A model generated the notes under the pieces. The model was not told where the DNA came from. It made no database searches and saw only the letters and a list, made by a program, of their open reading frames with translations. A program made the translations under genes and the position numbers. From Breviolum minutum Mf 1.05b.01 (taxonomy: Eukaryota > Sar > Dinophyceae > Suessiales > Symbiodiniaceae): a stretch of 64,000 nt of DNA. Each line of letters begins with the position of its first letter. Position 1 is the first letter of the stretch. Of the stretch, positions 1 to 12,925 are shown piece by piece. The DNA lies in contig DF240142.1 of assembly GCA_000507305.1 (NCBI GenBank), positions 1-64,000 on the forward strand. The letters run 5' to 3'.

Positions 1-305
1 TCTGATATAAGTAATTGTAACTTACATTTTGGAGGTCCTGGGGGTCCGTGGGTGTTTAAGGGGGGGATGATCACACAACATATATAGTGTTTCCCGTTTC
101 CCTTTTTTTTCCCATCAATTCCTTCAAGTTTGCCGAATCCCTATGGTTAGAAAAAAACCAACCCCAAAGCCTTGGAGCTTCGCGTTGGAGCCGCAACGAG
201 GCGGCGACCTGCGAATGGTCACGTCATTGAGGAGGTACCCACGGCTTTTGGGAAGGTAACAGAAATCCCATCCGCCATCCCATCGGAAACGCACTCAAAG
301 GAGTC

Positions 306-355
<50 letters not shown>
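306..355. repeat. (GAT)n microsatellite
   Basis: About 16 copies of GAT/ATG. Long Met, Ile or Ser runs in the six frames here are products of the repeat, not a gene. Confidence 0.95.
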
Positions 356-356
<1 letters not shown>

Positions 357-1599
357 AAATCCGGCTTTGAAAGCTTTTTTGGGGGGGATAAAAATGGCAG
401 CCATATATCCCTGGAGGGGTAGATGACTTCCAAAGATGACATCAATCTAAGATGTGCTGTTTGGCTCCTGATCGCTTCCTGATCGCTAGATTCCCCAAGC
501 TACAAATGGGACCCTCCCTTCCAAGCACCAGCGGTCGCATTATTTACTATTACTATCTCTTTCAATCACTACATTGGTCGCATCAAGCGGATCCTGACTT
601 AGTTTTGCCCCCTAGCTAAACTCAAAGGTGGATACCTTGAGGACTTAATAGACTGTCGACAACGCAGGACTCAACAGATAATTAACCATTTCTTAAAAGT
701 ATGATGTTTTACCATCTTTTTTCGATGGTGGAAAATCCTTTCTTCAACCCATACATCCAGTCGTGATTTTAGGTTGTTGGTATTGTCAAGAGACCAACCT
801 CACAGCGAAAAGCTACTTACGGATCACGGATTTGATTTTCCAAGATGGGGGTCCTTTAAGAATGAAGATTTTCCCCAGTTCAGTGACATGCCTGCCCCAG
901 GGTCCGAGGGCTCACGGTTTCCAGCGTTCTTCCATCAACCCACCCACAAATGTTTCATGGCTGTTTGATAAAACAGCCGTGTTTGTGTATATAAGTCATA
1001 AGTATTGGAACATGTTTTAAAAAAAAACTGAACCCACTAAGCATTTTGAATTGAGTGGATGGTCATTAGGTTCCATGATGATGTCATGATGTCGGCAACC
1101 CCCTTTTTTTGCTCACTCTCGCACTCGGCTGGATACTGTAGCTGGCATGTTCTGCCATGGCCTGATGACCTGATGTTTGGACCACAAAAGATACCCCCAA
1201 AATATCCAAAAAATTTCCATATGCTGACTGTATCTGCCATGGCCCAAAATATCGAAATCCCAAGAAATGCCATGCATCTTTTAGTTCCAACATCTTGCGC
1301 ATCGCGCGAAAATTTGGGGTGCGATTTTGTTGGGTCCGTTTTTCATGGCCACTTTTGCTTCGTTTCGCCCCTCATCGCAGGCTTGACACAAAGTCCATCA
1401 GCGCCTGCACCAAGTCCTCCGCGAGAGATGAGGAATCCGATGAGTTGAAAAGGAAAATCATCGACTCCAAACCTCCATGACTTTGGAAACCAAAATGCCA
1501 ATGTTTCAGGGGTTTACAAAACCCAACTTTTTGCAGGTTTTTCAAAAAAAAGGAAGAAACACGAAAAAGGGAGGGTTCCCAGGGGAGATATAAACATCA

Positions 1600-2137
1600 C
1601 CAAAAACCCTCTTGAGGCTTGGGGGCCCCTGATTCTCCATGCTCCAGCTGTCTGCCCAGGAATTCGTCCATCAAGAGTGTCAAAAAGCGACCCTCTGTCT
1701 GAAAGGTTCTCCCTCTTCTCAAAAATTTCCGAATCTTGCTCTGTGCTTTTTTGTCTATTTTTACTGGTAATTTTTGGAAACCCACGCCCAAACTCTTTGT
1801 AAAACGACGCAAAAAACAACCAAAAAAAAAAGCGCCGGTTCAACTCCTCCAATTCTCTTTCATTTCCTAAAGTTGCTCCAAAAGCACCGAAACGCTCTTT
1901 GAGGCGTTCCGCTACATTGCCAGCAGCACCTTCCAGCGGGACAAAACCGTGATGCCTGGGAAAATTCCTGTCCCATTTGGGGGGCAGTTCTTGATGGAAA
2001 ATCTTGAAAAAGCACTCTGTGCCCATGAAGTCTAGCAGTCTAGAATGGACTCCCACTTCTTTGCGAAGCTGCTGTTGAATTTGATGGATGGTTCCTTCGT
2101 AGACTATATGGCTCCGGTGATATATGGTCAAATCCAA
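1600..2137 (-). CDS. Candidate minus-strand exons
   Basis: Two blocks: about 1835-2137 (IHQIQQQLRKEVGVHSRLLD then AERLKERFGAFGATLGN) and about 1600-1745 in another frame (LTLLMDEFLGRQLEHGE), separated by Lys/Phe-rich intron-like sequence. The helical first block is the strongest frame in the first 5 kb. No family is recognised. Confidence 0.4.
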
Positions 2138-5100
2138 ATGGGCCCAACCAAATTTGTGGTGTTTTATGACGTTCTCATCTGCGACTCACTAAGCAGGGAC
2201 TTCCAATCGTTAAGGGCCCCATCTCATCCAATACACCATTTACATAAAAATACAATTTACTGTATACAAAAATTAAAATCCTTCATGTTACATGTTCAAT
2301 GGAAAATACCTGTTCAAAGTGATGTGTCGTTGATTGATTATCTTTATGTTTACCAGAGTGTTCCACTAATCACCTTGAATGTTTACTTTTTCCGATTGCC
2401 CCAAAATTGCCAGGAAGTTGGAAACCGCCATAGTTTCCACCAACAAAATTCCCCATCACGTCTTGCTATCCCTTCAACCATAATTTCCAGGATACAAAGT
2501 GTGCCCCTACCGGAGTGCGCCCCAGTAACCTCTCTAAACGGCCCAAACTCAATGGATAACTGGGGTGAAATTTCACCCCTATAAATGTAGCGGGTGAACC
2601 CTACTTACAACTGGATCCGTATCTGCCCACTTTGTACCTTCAACCCCCGCCTGCGGGTGCCATCTCCGACAAGGACACCACCACGGGAGTCAGATGCCCA
2701 CCCTGGTCACGGGCCGAATCTTTGAAACAAACCCCCCAACTCGGGTCCCGCGTGTCAAATTGCTTGGATCATATTTCTGGTATAACTTCGAACTACTCCC
2801 CAACCAGGATTCCAGTCACCACCAGGGATTATTACATTTTTAGTATTTTTAGTGGGGGAATCCCTGTAAACCTTCATTTGCCACTCTTGCTGCTTGGGGG
2901 GTAGATCTGAGGTATAAACGGTACAACCCTCTGGAAATTCATCGTGGATATTCAAAAGGATGGTTTGCAAAGGCGGCCTATCTCCTTTCAAACATTGCTA
3001 TTTTGGGTATGTTAAACTTAAGGAGTAGTAAGTCTCTGGTACCTAAAAAAACAATCCCAACCCTCCCCCATGTTCTATAGAAAAATATCATACGAATCTT
3101 CGTTCTTAGTTTGTGGGTCGTTGCCTACGAATGGTAGTGTACCAGAGTGGAGGTGCATTCTCAGGATTCAAATTTGAGCAAGCATTGTTTTGACAAAAAC
3201 CTTTTTGGTGGTCAGTTGCAAAGGAATGGATACATTATCCATCCAAAAAAATTCACCCATGTACTGGAAGAACCCCTAATCATCAAAAACTCAACATCCA
3301 TGTATGGCAGGTGTGAAACTGAGAAATTTTCTCACCCCGAAATGTTCCTGGCGACCTCCTTCCCTCAGCGTCATCCAATCTACGGATGCATGTGGAAGAT
3401 CCACACGAATGAATCATGTCTAGCGGATAATATATAGAGAGATAACAACAAAAAGCGTCGAACTCTAAGTTTTCAATCTGGTTATGTCGAATATGACGAG
3501 CGAGCAAACAAATGTCCCGAAAAAATGGCGCAACGTTAAACATGGGCAGCTTTTCTCTATCTCAGTCACTTAGCGACAGTGAAATAGATCCAAAATCATG
3601 GCTATCTCAGAGGAGGGTTGGATTTGGAAGACCCCCGCAGCAATATGTACCGGCACAATTTCAATGCTTTTGCGAAAATCCACCCTATGGTCATTTTGGG
3701 TGACCCCACTTTGGATTCACATCATTCCCACATCTTCCCCCGGCAAACCCATCCCACCACCCAGTTCTGCACCTTCATCTCTAGGCGGTCAGCACTACGG
3801 GCGCGACGCATCACGAAGGAGGACAAGAGTTCCTACCAGCAAAGGTTTGGCCTTTTGGATAGACGGATATAGTCATAGGATCCATGGGACGATTGTAGAT
3901 TTACCTACCTAGAACCCCAATTCGACCTGGATTTTTGAATGTTTCTGCCCCCAAAAGAAGGCCTTTTCCAATCAAAAACAGGGGGTCATTTGAGTTCTAG
4001 GTACATGAAATGCTTGTTTTTTTAAGGGTTTTTATCTAGAAAATACACCATCAATAACTACCATGGGTTTCCTCAACCATTCATCCTCCCTGCAACCCCT
4101 GCAACGGGGGGCCTCGCTGCAGTCCAAGGTATCATCGCTGAAGCGGAAGAGCCTGGTGGTTCCCGGGTGACCTTTTTTCAGGGGTTTTCAGGTGACCTTT
4201 TCAGGGGTTTTAAGTGACCTCCAGGCTCCATGTAAGAGGTTCCTCAAAAGGGCACGAACTGGAAGAAGCTGGTGGAAAAAAATAGTGGTCATTGCTGCTT
4301 TAGCCTTCATATTTGGTGGATGTTGGTTGATTAAACAGCTATTCTTGTCTCACAGGAAACCATGTTTCAAAGGAAGAAGACTCCGTCATCAGAATCACCC
4401 ATGACTTAATCCAGGTTTCCAGTAAATAAAGAGGTTGTGAGTCACTGGAAAATCTCAAGTCGACAAACCTATGTTGACAGTCATGTTCCTGGAGAGTCCA
4501 TCGACAGCCATGTTGCTTCAGTAGCATCAGAAACCTTTTTCTGAGTGAAAACAACGTGATACGCCCCCCGATCACCCCATCATTCAAATGGGCAGCCTCG
4601 GCTGTAGATGATCCCAATCAAGCTTAACTTTCACCCCCCCCGCCACCATCCAGCCAAACGAAGACTGGATCTTTACTTTAAACTTTTCGAAAATAAACGA
4701 GTTTTTGCAAATCTCGATCTTCGCGACCCAAAATAAAAAGGCCATTCCTAAAGCTTGGCCCGGCTCTGAGTTTCTTGCATTCTCTGAAAACATTTGCAAC
4801 CCCCTGAGCCTAGCAATTCTGCTGAAAAAAACACTTTTTGGGATGGTGAGTTCACGTGACCTTGTGGAAAGGTTGGAATCGTGACCTCCAACAACCTTTA
4901 CAGTAGGGGATTAAAAAGTGACGACAAATAATCACCTGCAAGTTGTTTGTTTTTTTCCATGGGGGTTTTCACAACGAAAATCAACCCAGATTCGAAAAAA
5001 AAACATGGAAAAAATCGAGAAAAAAAAAAACTCCATTTTCCGTTGAAAAAATTGAAAACTTGCCGAGCCTGGTGCGCAAATCGGGCTTGTAGCTCTCCTG

Positions 5101-6049
5101 AAACGGCTGATGATTTTGGGTGTCTGTTTGGGCCATTTTTAATTAAAATCTACATGGTGTTTTTTTTAGCAAACCAAAGGTTGGTGTTCAAGAAGTTTCA
5201 TGGGGATCTTACCGGGCTTATTCAAGAATTGTTTACTCTTTTTCACTGCCACACGTTTTTTGTGTGTTTTTTTGTTCGCATCGGAGATCTTTCGCCCAAA
5301 AAATCCACCCAAAAAACTGGATACGGTGTTGGGGAAAGGTGTTGGATCCTCAAATCGAGAAGTGGCAATTGCTAACCCTTCATCATTCCATTTCCTTGAA
5401 ACAAAAAAGGCTTTCAGGGTGTCTCAGGGAAGTTTTGTTCAAATCATTGGTAGCTAAATGATTCCGGTGAAAAAAAAACTTACATCTTTTTTCCTCTCTT
5501 ATAAGCCGGCCACAGCAGTTCATAACCCAGGTACCAACTAATTACCAACTTTCTGGAAAGTCCTAGTAACCGTCTATGTACCCAAAAACAAACAAAATCA
5601 AGTGGTCACTGCTCAATTGTTCAGCTTGTTTGCTGAAAATCTCAAGAACTCTTGGTGTTTGTAATCAGGTAAGCTATATGCAAAAGGATTCGAATTCCCC
5701 AAATATTTGAAACTCTATTTTGCAGGCGTGGTTTGGAATATGATTTCATTCCGACCGATAGAGAGAGAGAGAGAGTTGTAAGCAAGTACGCAAATGTATG
5801 TCTGATATTTTGGACATTTGCACTGTTTCATCAACTTCCAGTCTGGATGTGTTGTATTTTTTGAGGTGGAAGACGAAGATAGATCCCCATCCCCACCGTC
5901 CCCATCCCCAAGTTTAAGGATTGCGAGTTTTGGGAAACCCAAAAGAATTCCTAAGCAAAAAAAAGGACAGGAAAAATGGACTTTAAAAAAAAAAAACGCA
6001 TGGCTTAGATACCCTCTGGAAAACTAACAAAATTTGAGGTTTGACAAGA
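2138..6049. other. No supported gene
   Basis: Mostly AT-leaning sequence with many A and T runs. A short frame on each strand around 3700-3880 looks weakly protein-like but has no clear borders. Nothing else is supported. Confidence 0.5.
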
Positions 6050-6124
6050 ATGCCCCTTTCCAAGGGGTGGAAAATCTCCGCAGCGAAGCATATGAATTTT
6101 CAGGCCAGCAGGATCCATTTTCAC

Positions 6125-6240
6125 CCTGTCCTCCACCATGTCAAGCACTTCATCAGGTCCAGGCGTAAATTGCATTCCCGACATCTTGGCGGCACGGCCA
6201 ATGGCCGGTTCCTCGGCATATGTTTTCAAATCACGGCCGG
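6125..6240 (-). CDS. Candidate minus-strand exon
   Basis: A hydrophilic frame (DLKTYAEEPAIGRAAKMSGM then PDEVLDMVEDR) ending AGG|GTGAAA at 6125. The frame stays open to about 6050, so the donor choice is tentative. No family is recognised. Confidence 0.45.
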
Positions 6241-7641
6241 ACGAAGGAAAAGGTGTGTTCGGTGGCTTTTGTTTCAAATTACACCAAGTTTTGAAAGAGA
6301 AGAAATCAAAAAAAAACTAATCTACCATCCTGATAAACTAACGTAGCTGGCTGGAATATCATCATTTTTCAATAGGGAATACATCCCTTGTAGGGTCCAA
6401 TTTTTCTTTCTATTGCTAATGTTCGGTTTACCGGAGAAATAACTGATTCCTTGAAAAACCAAGTTTCTAAGAAGGTTTCCCAAAGCTGGTCACCTCCAAA
6501 TCCTCCAAGACCACCTGGAGGAAACTTGGGATGCACAACTCGCAGTTGGCTAATGGCAAATTGGAGGGTTTTGGTTGAGATTCTCTACGAAAAAAAGTGT
6601 AGCAACCCTGGTGCTGACTGGAATCCTGGCAAAGCATCACAAAAAATGTCCATGTCCCCCTTGGGGGGTATGGAGTTGGGAATGTTCCACCGAAAAACGC
6701 ATTGTTCAAAAGAAACTGTTGCAACAAAATCTGATCTTGAGTTGAAAGGATTGTTTTTTTCAGAATCAGTGCTTCTAATCAAAGATTTTCCCAAGATAAG
6801 CTTTACCAGCATTTAACGGGCCAACTACCAACTCACCAACTCACCAGAATCTGGGGCCACGAAATGGAAAATTAAACCGCCAAACTTCGAGGAAGACACT
6901 CCCAAGTCAACTAACGGCTCTTGAACCTTAAAAAGGCTCAAAAGGCAAAGGAAATAATATCTGAGCCCTTGAGATCACCAATTGTTGGGTTCCATGTTAG
7001 TTGACTCGGGGGGTGTAAATATCCTCAGTTGGAATGGTACTACTTTCCTGAATAGGATCGCATCTGGATAGGAGGTGCCAAGGTAAAGTTTTGGCTAGCG
7101 TTTTTTCATTTTTCAAACTAGCCATGTTTGAAGCCCCAAAAAATGATGTTTTCCAATAGGAATCTCCTTTTCCAGGGGTCGATTTTCAGGGGTTATGTCA
7201 GTTTCAGGGAGGGTATAACTTCAGAATTCTACAATCCAAGAAACTTACAACACAAACCCTAGAGCGCACCCCAGGCAATCCCCTATTCAACTATTTTACA
7301 TGAATCCCTTTGTAGCCTGTTGGTAAAAGTTTAGGGGTGTGCTCCAAAGGTGTGTTCAAACAACCTTAGATACAAAGTCTTGGAAAAGTGAGGCCCTTCA
7401 AACTGCACTCAAAGAAACAGACGAACAACATCACTAGCTGCTTAGTAAAGTATGGGGCACAAAAAAAAACTGCTGCAAACATTCTTATCTACCTCTAGTT
7501 GTATAACGCTTACTATAACTGTCCATGTACAAGGTTTAAGTGTTCAAGTAAGCTTTGCTGGACTGAACTATATCAATGGTGATGTCAACTGGTACCCTCC
7601 CCAAATAACCCCCTTAAAAACGGAAGGGGCCAACTGTTCAC

Positions 7642-7748
7642 CTGGATGATCTCCTAACGTAATTCGCTAGCGAAAAACCCACCACTATTTGAGTCGACAT
7701 GGCACTGTTTCCTTGAACCACCTTCAAGAATTCCCGAAGGAGGCGCAC
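7642..7748 (-). CDS. Candidate minus-strand exon
   Basis: A 107-bp exon between AATCTCAG and TCCAG|GTGAAC, with a helical product (VRLLREFLKVVQGNSAMS then VVGFSLANYV). Entry phase 0, exit phase 2. Both borders are canonical. Confidence 0.5.
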
Positions 7749-8289
7749 CTGAGATTGATTTTTTGGGTGGAAAAATCCTACCTGGTGGTCCATGATGATA
7801 AAAAAAACCTGGTGTTTTTTAAAAGTTTGTAGGGGTGAAAACTTTACAGAGTGAAAAACCATTCAGAAAACCAGCTAATACTTTATTAATATGTCATGAA
7901 ACATCAGAATTCCTGGAACTTCCACCTCCGGTTTTTAGGGGGCCTTCAGGTCCCATCCTGCACTCAAGAAGAATTTATGTAGGCTATAGTTTAGGCTGAT
8001 CCCCGTCAGGTAACAGTGGAAAGTCAAGGCTAATAGGAATAAAAGCATGCTGGTGGCCACTGTTCCTAAGAAAAGGATCACCTCAAGCTATCGGCTATTA
8101 CTGCCTATTCCAGAGGTAGTATCATCGCAGGATCTTCCCTGTCTCACTTGTCCAAATTCCTTGCAAATCAAAGTGCAGGTGACTTGGATAAGTGAGCGGT
8201 TTTATCAGTGTAATGTTGAAGAAGAAACCGATAAAATGACAAAGTAAGATAATCAAAATCATGAACTTAAGAAAATACAATATCAACAT

Positions 8290-8312
8290 ACATATATATA
8301 TATATATATATA
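8290..8312. repeat. (TA)n microsatellite
   Basis: A run of AT/TA dinucleotides. Similar runs occur at 10211-10234, 16003-16022 and 30860-30879. Confidence 0.9.
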
Positions 8313-8414
8313 GTAATGGACATACACTTAGAACCCATTTTTTTTCCAAACTTCATTCTACAGTAATCAACCGATTGCACGTTGGTCCTTTCGCTGGTCC
8401 TTTCTTCACGCCTG

Positions 8415-8560
8415 GTCTTCCACTCCAAAGTTATTGAAGGCCAGAAGTGCCACCCCCGAAAGCATGGGATCGGGCCGCTGGCAGCAAAGCAAGACCTGCG
8501 GACAGCTGAGTTTCACCAAACGGTGTGCTGCGTTGGTTGCAACATGCCAACGTGGTTTTT
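8415..8560 (-). CDS. Candidate minus-strand coding block
   Basis: A short Cys/Leu-rich frame (RLVKLSCPQVLLCCQRPDPM) in a locally GC-richer patch. The borders are approximate. It may be an exon of the same long minus-strand gene as its neighbours. Confidence 0.3.
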
Positions 8561-8812
8561 GCTGGTGAAAAAAGTGGGGTGGGAAAAAAACCATGGAAAA
8601 AAAAAACGAAGCACTCTAAAAAAATTCACGGAAAAAACCACCCAAGAAATAAAACATCCATAGTTTCTCATGGGTTCCGTGTGTCTTCACATTCTCTCAG
8701 CCGCCTGCAGCTTAGCCCCTAAAGAATGACCCATCGCGAGGCGAGGCATGCGATCCTGTTTGGGGGTTTTCTGCAAAGTGTTGAGGAGGAAGAAATCGGA
8801 AAAAACCGGTTG

Positions 8813-8922
8813 ATATGGATGCTTCCAGACATAGGGGTACCCCCAAAATGGATAGTTTATAATGGAAACTCCTATTAAAATGGATGATTTGGGGGTACCC
8901 CTATTTTTGGAAACACCCATAT
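8813..8922. mobile_element. Palindromic short element, family A (MITE-like)
   Basis: About 110 bp with terminal inverted repeats of about 40 bp. The left arm is ATGGATGCTTCCAGACATAG and on through GGGGTACCCCCAAA; the right arm is its near complement ending AACACCCAT. The arms are separated by about 25 bp. It has no coding capacity. Translations of this repeat recur, as I recall, in dinoflagellate gene predictions. Confidence 0.6.
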
Positions 8923-9399
8923 GGATAATTTTTCATTTTTACCAGGGTGTCATAATAATATCATATATCAATATATATCATATATATCAACTGGTGAAAG
9001 GATCTCTTACATCATCAACAGTAGGATAGTGACCACCAACTAACCATGGGATGAAAATAAATATAGCAATGTATATATAATATATATTCTGTTATATACA
9101 TATCCGCAGAAACAAATGAAGTGTACGGTGAGTATACTGTATAAAACTCTATTAGTACAAAGGACATCAGTCCCACCATGTGGCTGTTAAAACTTGCAAG
9201 TTGCTTGCCATCATAACTTTGATGTCAATGCCAATCCCATAAACCATCGTTTCATTGTAGTCTACAAATGGGTTGTTTCATATAAAAAAAACTCTTTTAA
9301 TTTTGTGAAATTGCCAAAACAAACACCCAACCACCAGACATATGCGGAAAACCACGCCTTCCCAGCACTTCCAACCCACTTCCAACACACTTCCAACCT

Positions 9400-9540
9400 G
9401 TTCCCCCAAAACGGTGGGGAAACGAAACGCTCCTTGGCCCAGCCGAAACGTTCTTGTCCCAAGTCCATGGCCTCCAGGAAATCCTTGGAAGCCTGCGATA
9501 CGTGGTGTGGGCTCACCGTCAACGTGGAGAATCATCCCTT
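9400..9540 (-). CDS. Candidate minus-strand coding block
   Basis: A minus-strand frame with SQASKDFLEAMDLGQERFGW looks protein-like, in a GC-richer patch. A competing frame exists on each strand. The borders are approximate. Confidence 0.3.
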
Positions 9541-10390
9541 ACTGGGATGGATGGATACGTGGTTAGTTAGGATCACCCCCATTTGGTAAGCCATGAAAAG
9601 CCCAGGGTTGGAAGGGGATTTTTGTTTTCCCTACTTATGGGGACCTACTAACCATGGTTATAACCCTACTTAGGGGACTTAGTTAACAACCGTGGTGATC
9701 GTTGTTGTCCCCAAGACCTGGGGTTGTGGGACCATTTCCAAATGGTCGAACTCCATGGCTTATAAATGGAGATGACCGATTTCCCCCCGCATGTTTTACA
9801 GGGACGACAATGGGTTTTTTTGTTGGTTGAAAAGTGAATTAACAAAGGGGAAAAGGGGGGAAGAAGAAGGCTTTCTTGTAAAGTTGGGGAATTGGTTTTT
9901 CTTTTGGGTTGGTTGGTTCAAAAAAAAGAAGTTGCAGAAAAAGTTTAGAGACTTCGAAAACCTTGCTATGAAGGCAACATCCCTGACCTAAAGAAAGCAC
10001 CTGAAGATCTCTTTAGATATCATTAGTCCACTTTTACATGAATATGCTACTCCTTGCCAAATGAAAATCAGAGTTCAGCAACCTGGAAAACCCTGCAAAA
10101 CTACTTGGCAAATGCAAGACGACCTTTTTGGGGAAGGGAAAAGTCACAGACAAACCACAGCATGATTTGGGTGGATACTAAAGGATACCTGCTACCAACA
10201 ACTGCGCGACATATATATATATATATATATATATGTATTTATTTTTTTCGCTCCCAAACACATGTTTTCGATGGTTTGTCCAAAACACGGAAGAGAATTT
10301 GTAGCAATCAGTCCTATGAGGAACGACTGCCAAGGCCATCAAACTGGGCTATTGGAGACAGTCACCACCAGGATGACGTTACACTCTTTC

Positions 10391-10519
10391 ACCAAAAGTT
10401 TCAGATACCTAAAATGGAGGTACTGAACCTTATAAGGCTATTTTGGGAGTGGGTTTTCCGCCTTACATACAGCTTATACAGGTGAGTACCTCCATTTTAG
10501 GTACCTGAAACGTTTGGTG
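10391..10519. mobile_element. Palindromic short element, family B, copy 1
   Basis: About 129 bp with inverted arms of about 34 bp (CAGATACCTAAAATGGAGGT on the left; GTACCTCCATTTTAGGTACC on the right). The loop contains CCTTATAAGGCT. A second copy lies at 33675-33812, so this is a dispersed family. Confidence 0.7.
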
Positions 10520-11846
10520 ATTCTTAGTAGGGAATCCATATAAAACTTCATTTATGACTGGCATCCTGGGTGGGTGGCTAGATCCAAAAAAAAAACTACT
10601 TAGTAGGTGACTCCCTTCATTGCTACCGGACCTTTGGCCAACCAAACCCAACAAAACTCAACAGTTTTTTGCTTATGGATGGGACCCCTCAAGAAGTATC
10701 AACCCTTCCATCATTGGAAACAACCTCAATCCTCTAAATCCTCATTTTCCAAATGAGGCAAAAGAAAAATCCCGCAATCTTTTGGTCGCCACACCGTGTC
10801 GGCCAAATCTTGATGATCCCTGGAAAGCTCGTAAGGCGTACAGACAACCTGGGGAGGCTTACTTTGGAAAAGGTAGATGGATAGATCTTCTATTGGAAAC
10901 CGCAAGTTGCGTGATTACGGGTTATAACTCAACCGCTTTTTTGGGGGGGAGGCTTGAAACCTTTCATTTTTTTGGTGATGTTTTTTTTGGGTCCAAAGGT
11001 AGGGTGTGATTATGGCCGTACGTATTTTCGGGGAAGCTTCGAAACCCACCACTTCGGGGATATCTTTCACCCTGAGGACCCTATCGTACTTTCTTACTAT
11101 ATGTATATATATCAAATACAAGTGCAGTTGTGCAACCACTTTGCTAGGGCAGCTGTCTCCTAGTGGGAAACCTCACCTACACCACATCCTTAAATGAGTC
11201 TTCAGGGCCTAAAGTGTAGAATCTAAGATCCCATTTCTAGTACGGCTCCCAGGTTCCAAAAAAGAATGGCAACATGTTAAGATGAAGATATCTGGAGATA
11301 TCGATTCAAAATCCACCAGTAAGTTGGCCATCTCATGTGCAAAGTACTAAGGTGGAAACCAGAGGAATTCGACGTTGTGGCTGCAAACTCCCGCAAGTGG
11401 CCGAGAAAACTGCTCCCCACCATGGGTGTTTTCATCTTTTGTTAAAGAAAACGTACAATTTTTCGTATCTTCAAAAACGTGTCTCATAAGAAGTTGACCT
11501 TTCCCACCCTTTCGGAAGGTTTTTCAAACTGGCCAAGAGGCAGCCATGCCAGTCTTATCCACAAAGGGTTGCAAGAGGGAGCTGTAACACAACTCTGGAA
11601 ATTGACCCATCACAGCGCCTCCTGCGATTTTTTTCTGCGGTTTGGTAGAGAAAAAAAGAACTGGGCGGGCATCAAAAACCAAGGAAATGTCTTACCCTTC
11701 AAACATACCCCCCAAAACCCTTGCCGGGCCCCATCACTCTTTTCTTTTAAGGACTTTTGGGGGAGATCTGGGATATGCAAACGAACCAACCAGGTGGTCT
11801 TTTTCGTAAAAATAAAAACAACAGCGATATTGGAACCACCCAATAC

Positions 11847-11944
11847 TTTGGGTGTTGCCAAGGGGTCGTTGGTCTTAGCAATGTAGGATGCCCCGCTGAG
11901 GTGATAGTAGTCGAAGCCCTGCAGCTTCTGTTCGATGCTTGGTT
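11847..11944 (-). CDS. Candidate minus-strand exon
   Basis: A 98-bp exon between CATTTCAG and AAA|GTATTG, encoding PSIEQKLQGFDYYHLSGASY and IAKTNDPLATPK. Entry phase 1, exit phase 0. Both borders are canonical. The product is not recognised. Confidence 0.5.
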
Positions 11945-12003
11945 CTGAAATGTTGGCGCCACCTTTTTTGTTCAAGTAAGCCTTTTCTGGTGAAGATTTG
12001 AAG

Positions 12004-12094
12004 GAATGAAATGAATGAAATGAATGAAATGAATGAAATGAATGAAATGAATGAAATGAATGAAATGAATGAAATGAATGAAATGAATGAAATG
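12004..12094. repeat. 9-bp minisatellite GAATGAAAT
   Basis: About ten head-to-tail copies of GAATGAAAT with almost no variation. A minus-strand frame through it would give a Phe-Ile-Ser repeat, which I do not call a protein. Confidence 0.95.
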
Positions 12095-12157
12095 ACCATA
12101 GATTGATCCAGCTAAATGAGATTTTGGAGTTCCACTAGCTAGGTTCTACCTGGAATC

Positions 12158-12676
12158 TCATGAGACCTTCACCATTGTGGAAGAGATGTCAATAGTGAAA
12201 GGTGAAGTACTATGTTTCAAAAGAAATACTCCCATTGCTCCTAGAAAGTGTGTGACACCCCAAGGGATGGTCTTCTCTGGCATCAGAACTTTAGCATTGC
12301 CCAGCTCCTGGCATGACATCATGGTCTCCCCCAGCCTAATGGAGAATGACCAACCAGAAAGAGATTCTGATTTTTTTTTTTGCACTTGTCGTTTGTCACT
12401 TTTTGAGCCTGGAAATTCTAAAGACCAACCAATCCAATCGTAAAGGAGAGTCTTGACCGGTACATCTTCAACCAAACGACTGGAAACGGAAACAGAAAAA
12501 AACATGTGGATTTCAGAAGATGAGCAAACTAAGAAAAAAAAACATTGTTCTGGTTGGTATAAATTTATAAAGGTGTTCTTACAATCTCCATGAAAAACTG
12601 GGTTGTAAGATCCTTTATGTAACCCAAAGGACCCGTACATTTTTCTTGCTTGAAGTGATGTGGACCAACTTTCCAC
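12158..12676 (-). CDS. Candidate minus-strand exon cluster
   Basis: An open frame of 172 codons that probably covers two or three exons. A likely exon is about 12432-12479, after TTTCCAG (RLVEDVPVKTLLYDWI). Protein-like blocks lie on both sides (MYGSFGLHKGSYNPVF; CQELGNAKVLMPEKT). Poly-Lys and Phe runs between them look like intron sequence. No family is recognised. Confidence 0.35.
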   Translation of the reverse strand: MESWSTSLQARKMYGSFGLHKGSYNPVFHGDCKNTFINLYQPEQCFFFLVCSSSEIHMFFSVSVSSRLVEDVPVKTLLYDWIGWSLEFPGSKSDKRQVQKKKSESLSGWSFSIRLGETMMSCQELGNAKVLMPEKTIPWGVTHFLGAMGVFLLKHSTSPFTIDISSTMVKVS

Positions 12677-12837
12677 GGGGAAGCTTCACTTCTGGGCATT
12701 GAGAGGAAGCGATCTGTATCTCTAGGATCATACACCCCAGACGCAAAAACAGCTCACCCCTGGAAAATGATGGCAAAGGAAGAGGATCCGGCTTCCTTTT
12801 GGGGATGGCAAAATTTCAGCCGTTGAACTTGCAGGGA

Positions 12838-12925
12838 ATAACTAGTTGAGGTTGGTAGTTTATCCCATTGCAGATTTCAAAAAACATCACCAGTGGCTAT
12901 GTCGCCAGACTGAACCATCAACAGT
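12838..12925. mobile_element. Short inverted-repeat element, family C, truncated copy
   Basis: It carries the inner AGTTGAGGTTGGTAG and the right end CCATCAACAGTA of family C but lacks the left terminal repeat. Confidence 0.5.

Noticed and set aside
2755..2991. Gene with DWNPG motif
   Set aside because: A similar short string occurs at 6611-6630, so it is probably a short dispersed repeat.
9637..9690. Dispersed element GGGGACTTACTAACCATG type (also 31421-31462)
   Set aside because: The two stretches are similar but short and partly simple; I could not define ends.
11875..12099. Phe-Ile-Ser repeat protein
   Set aside because: It is a direct translation of a near-perfect 9-bp minisatellite.
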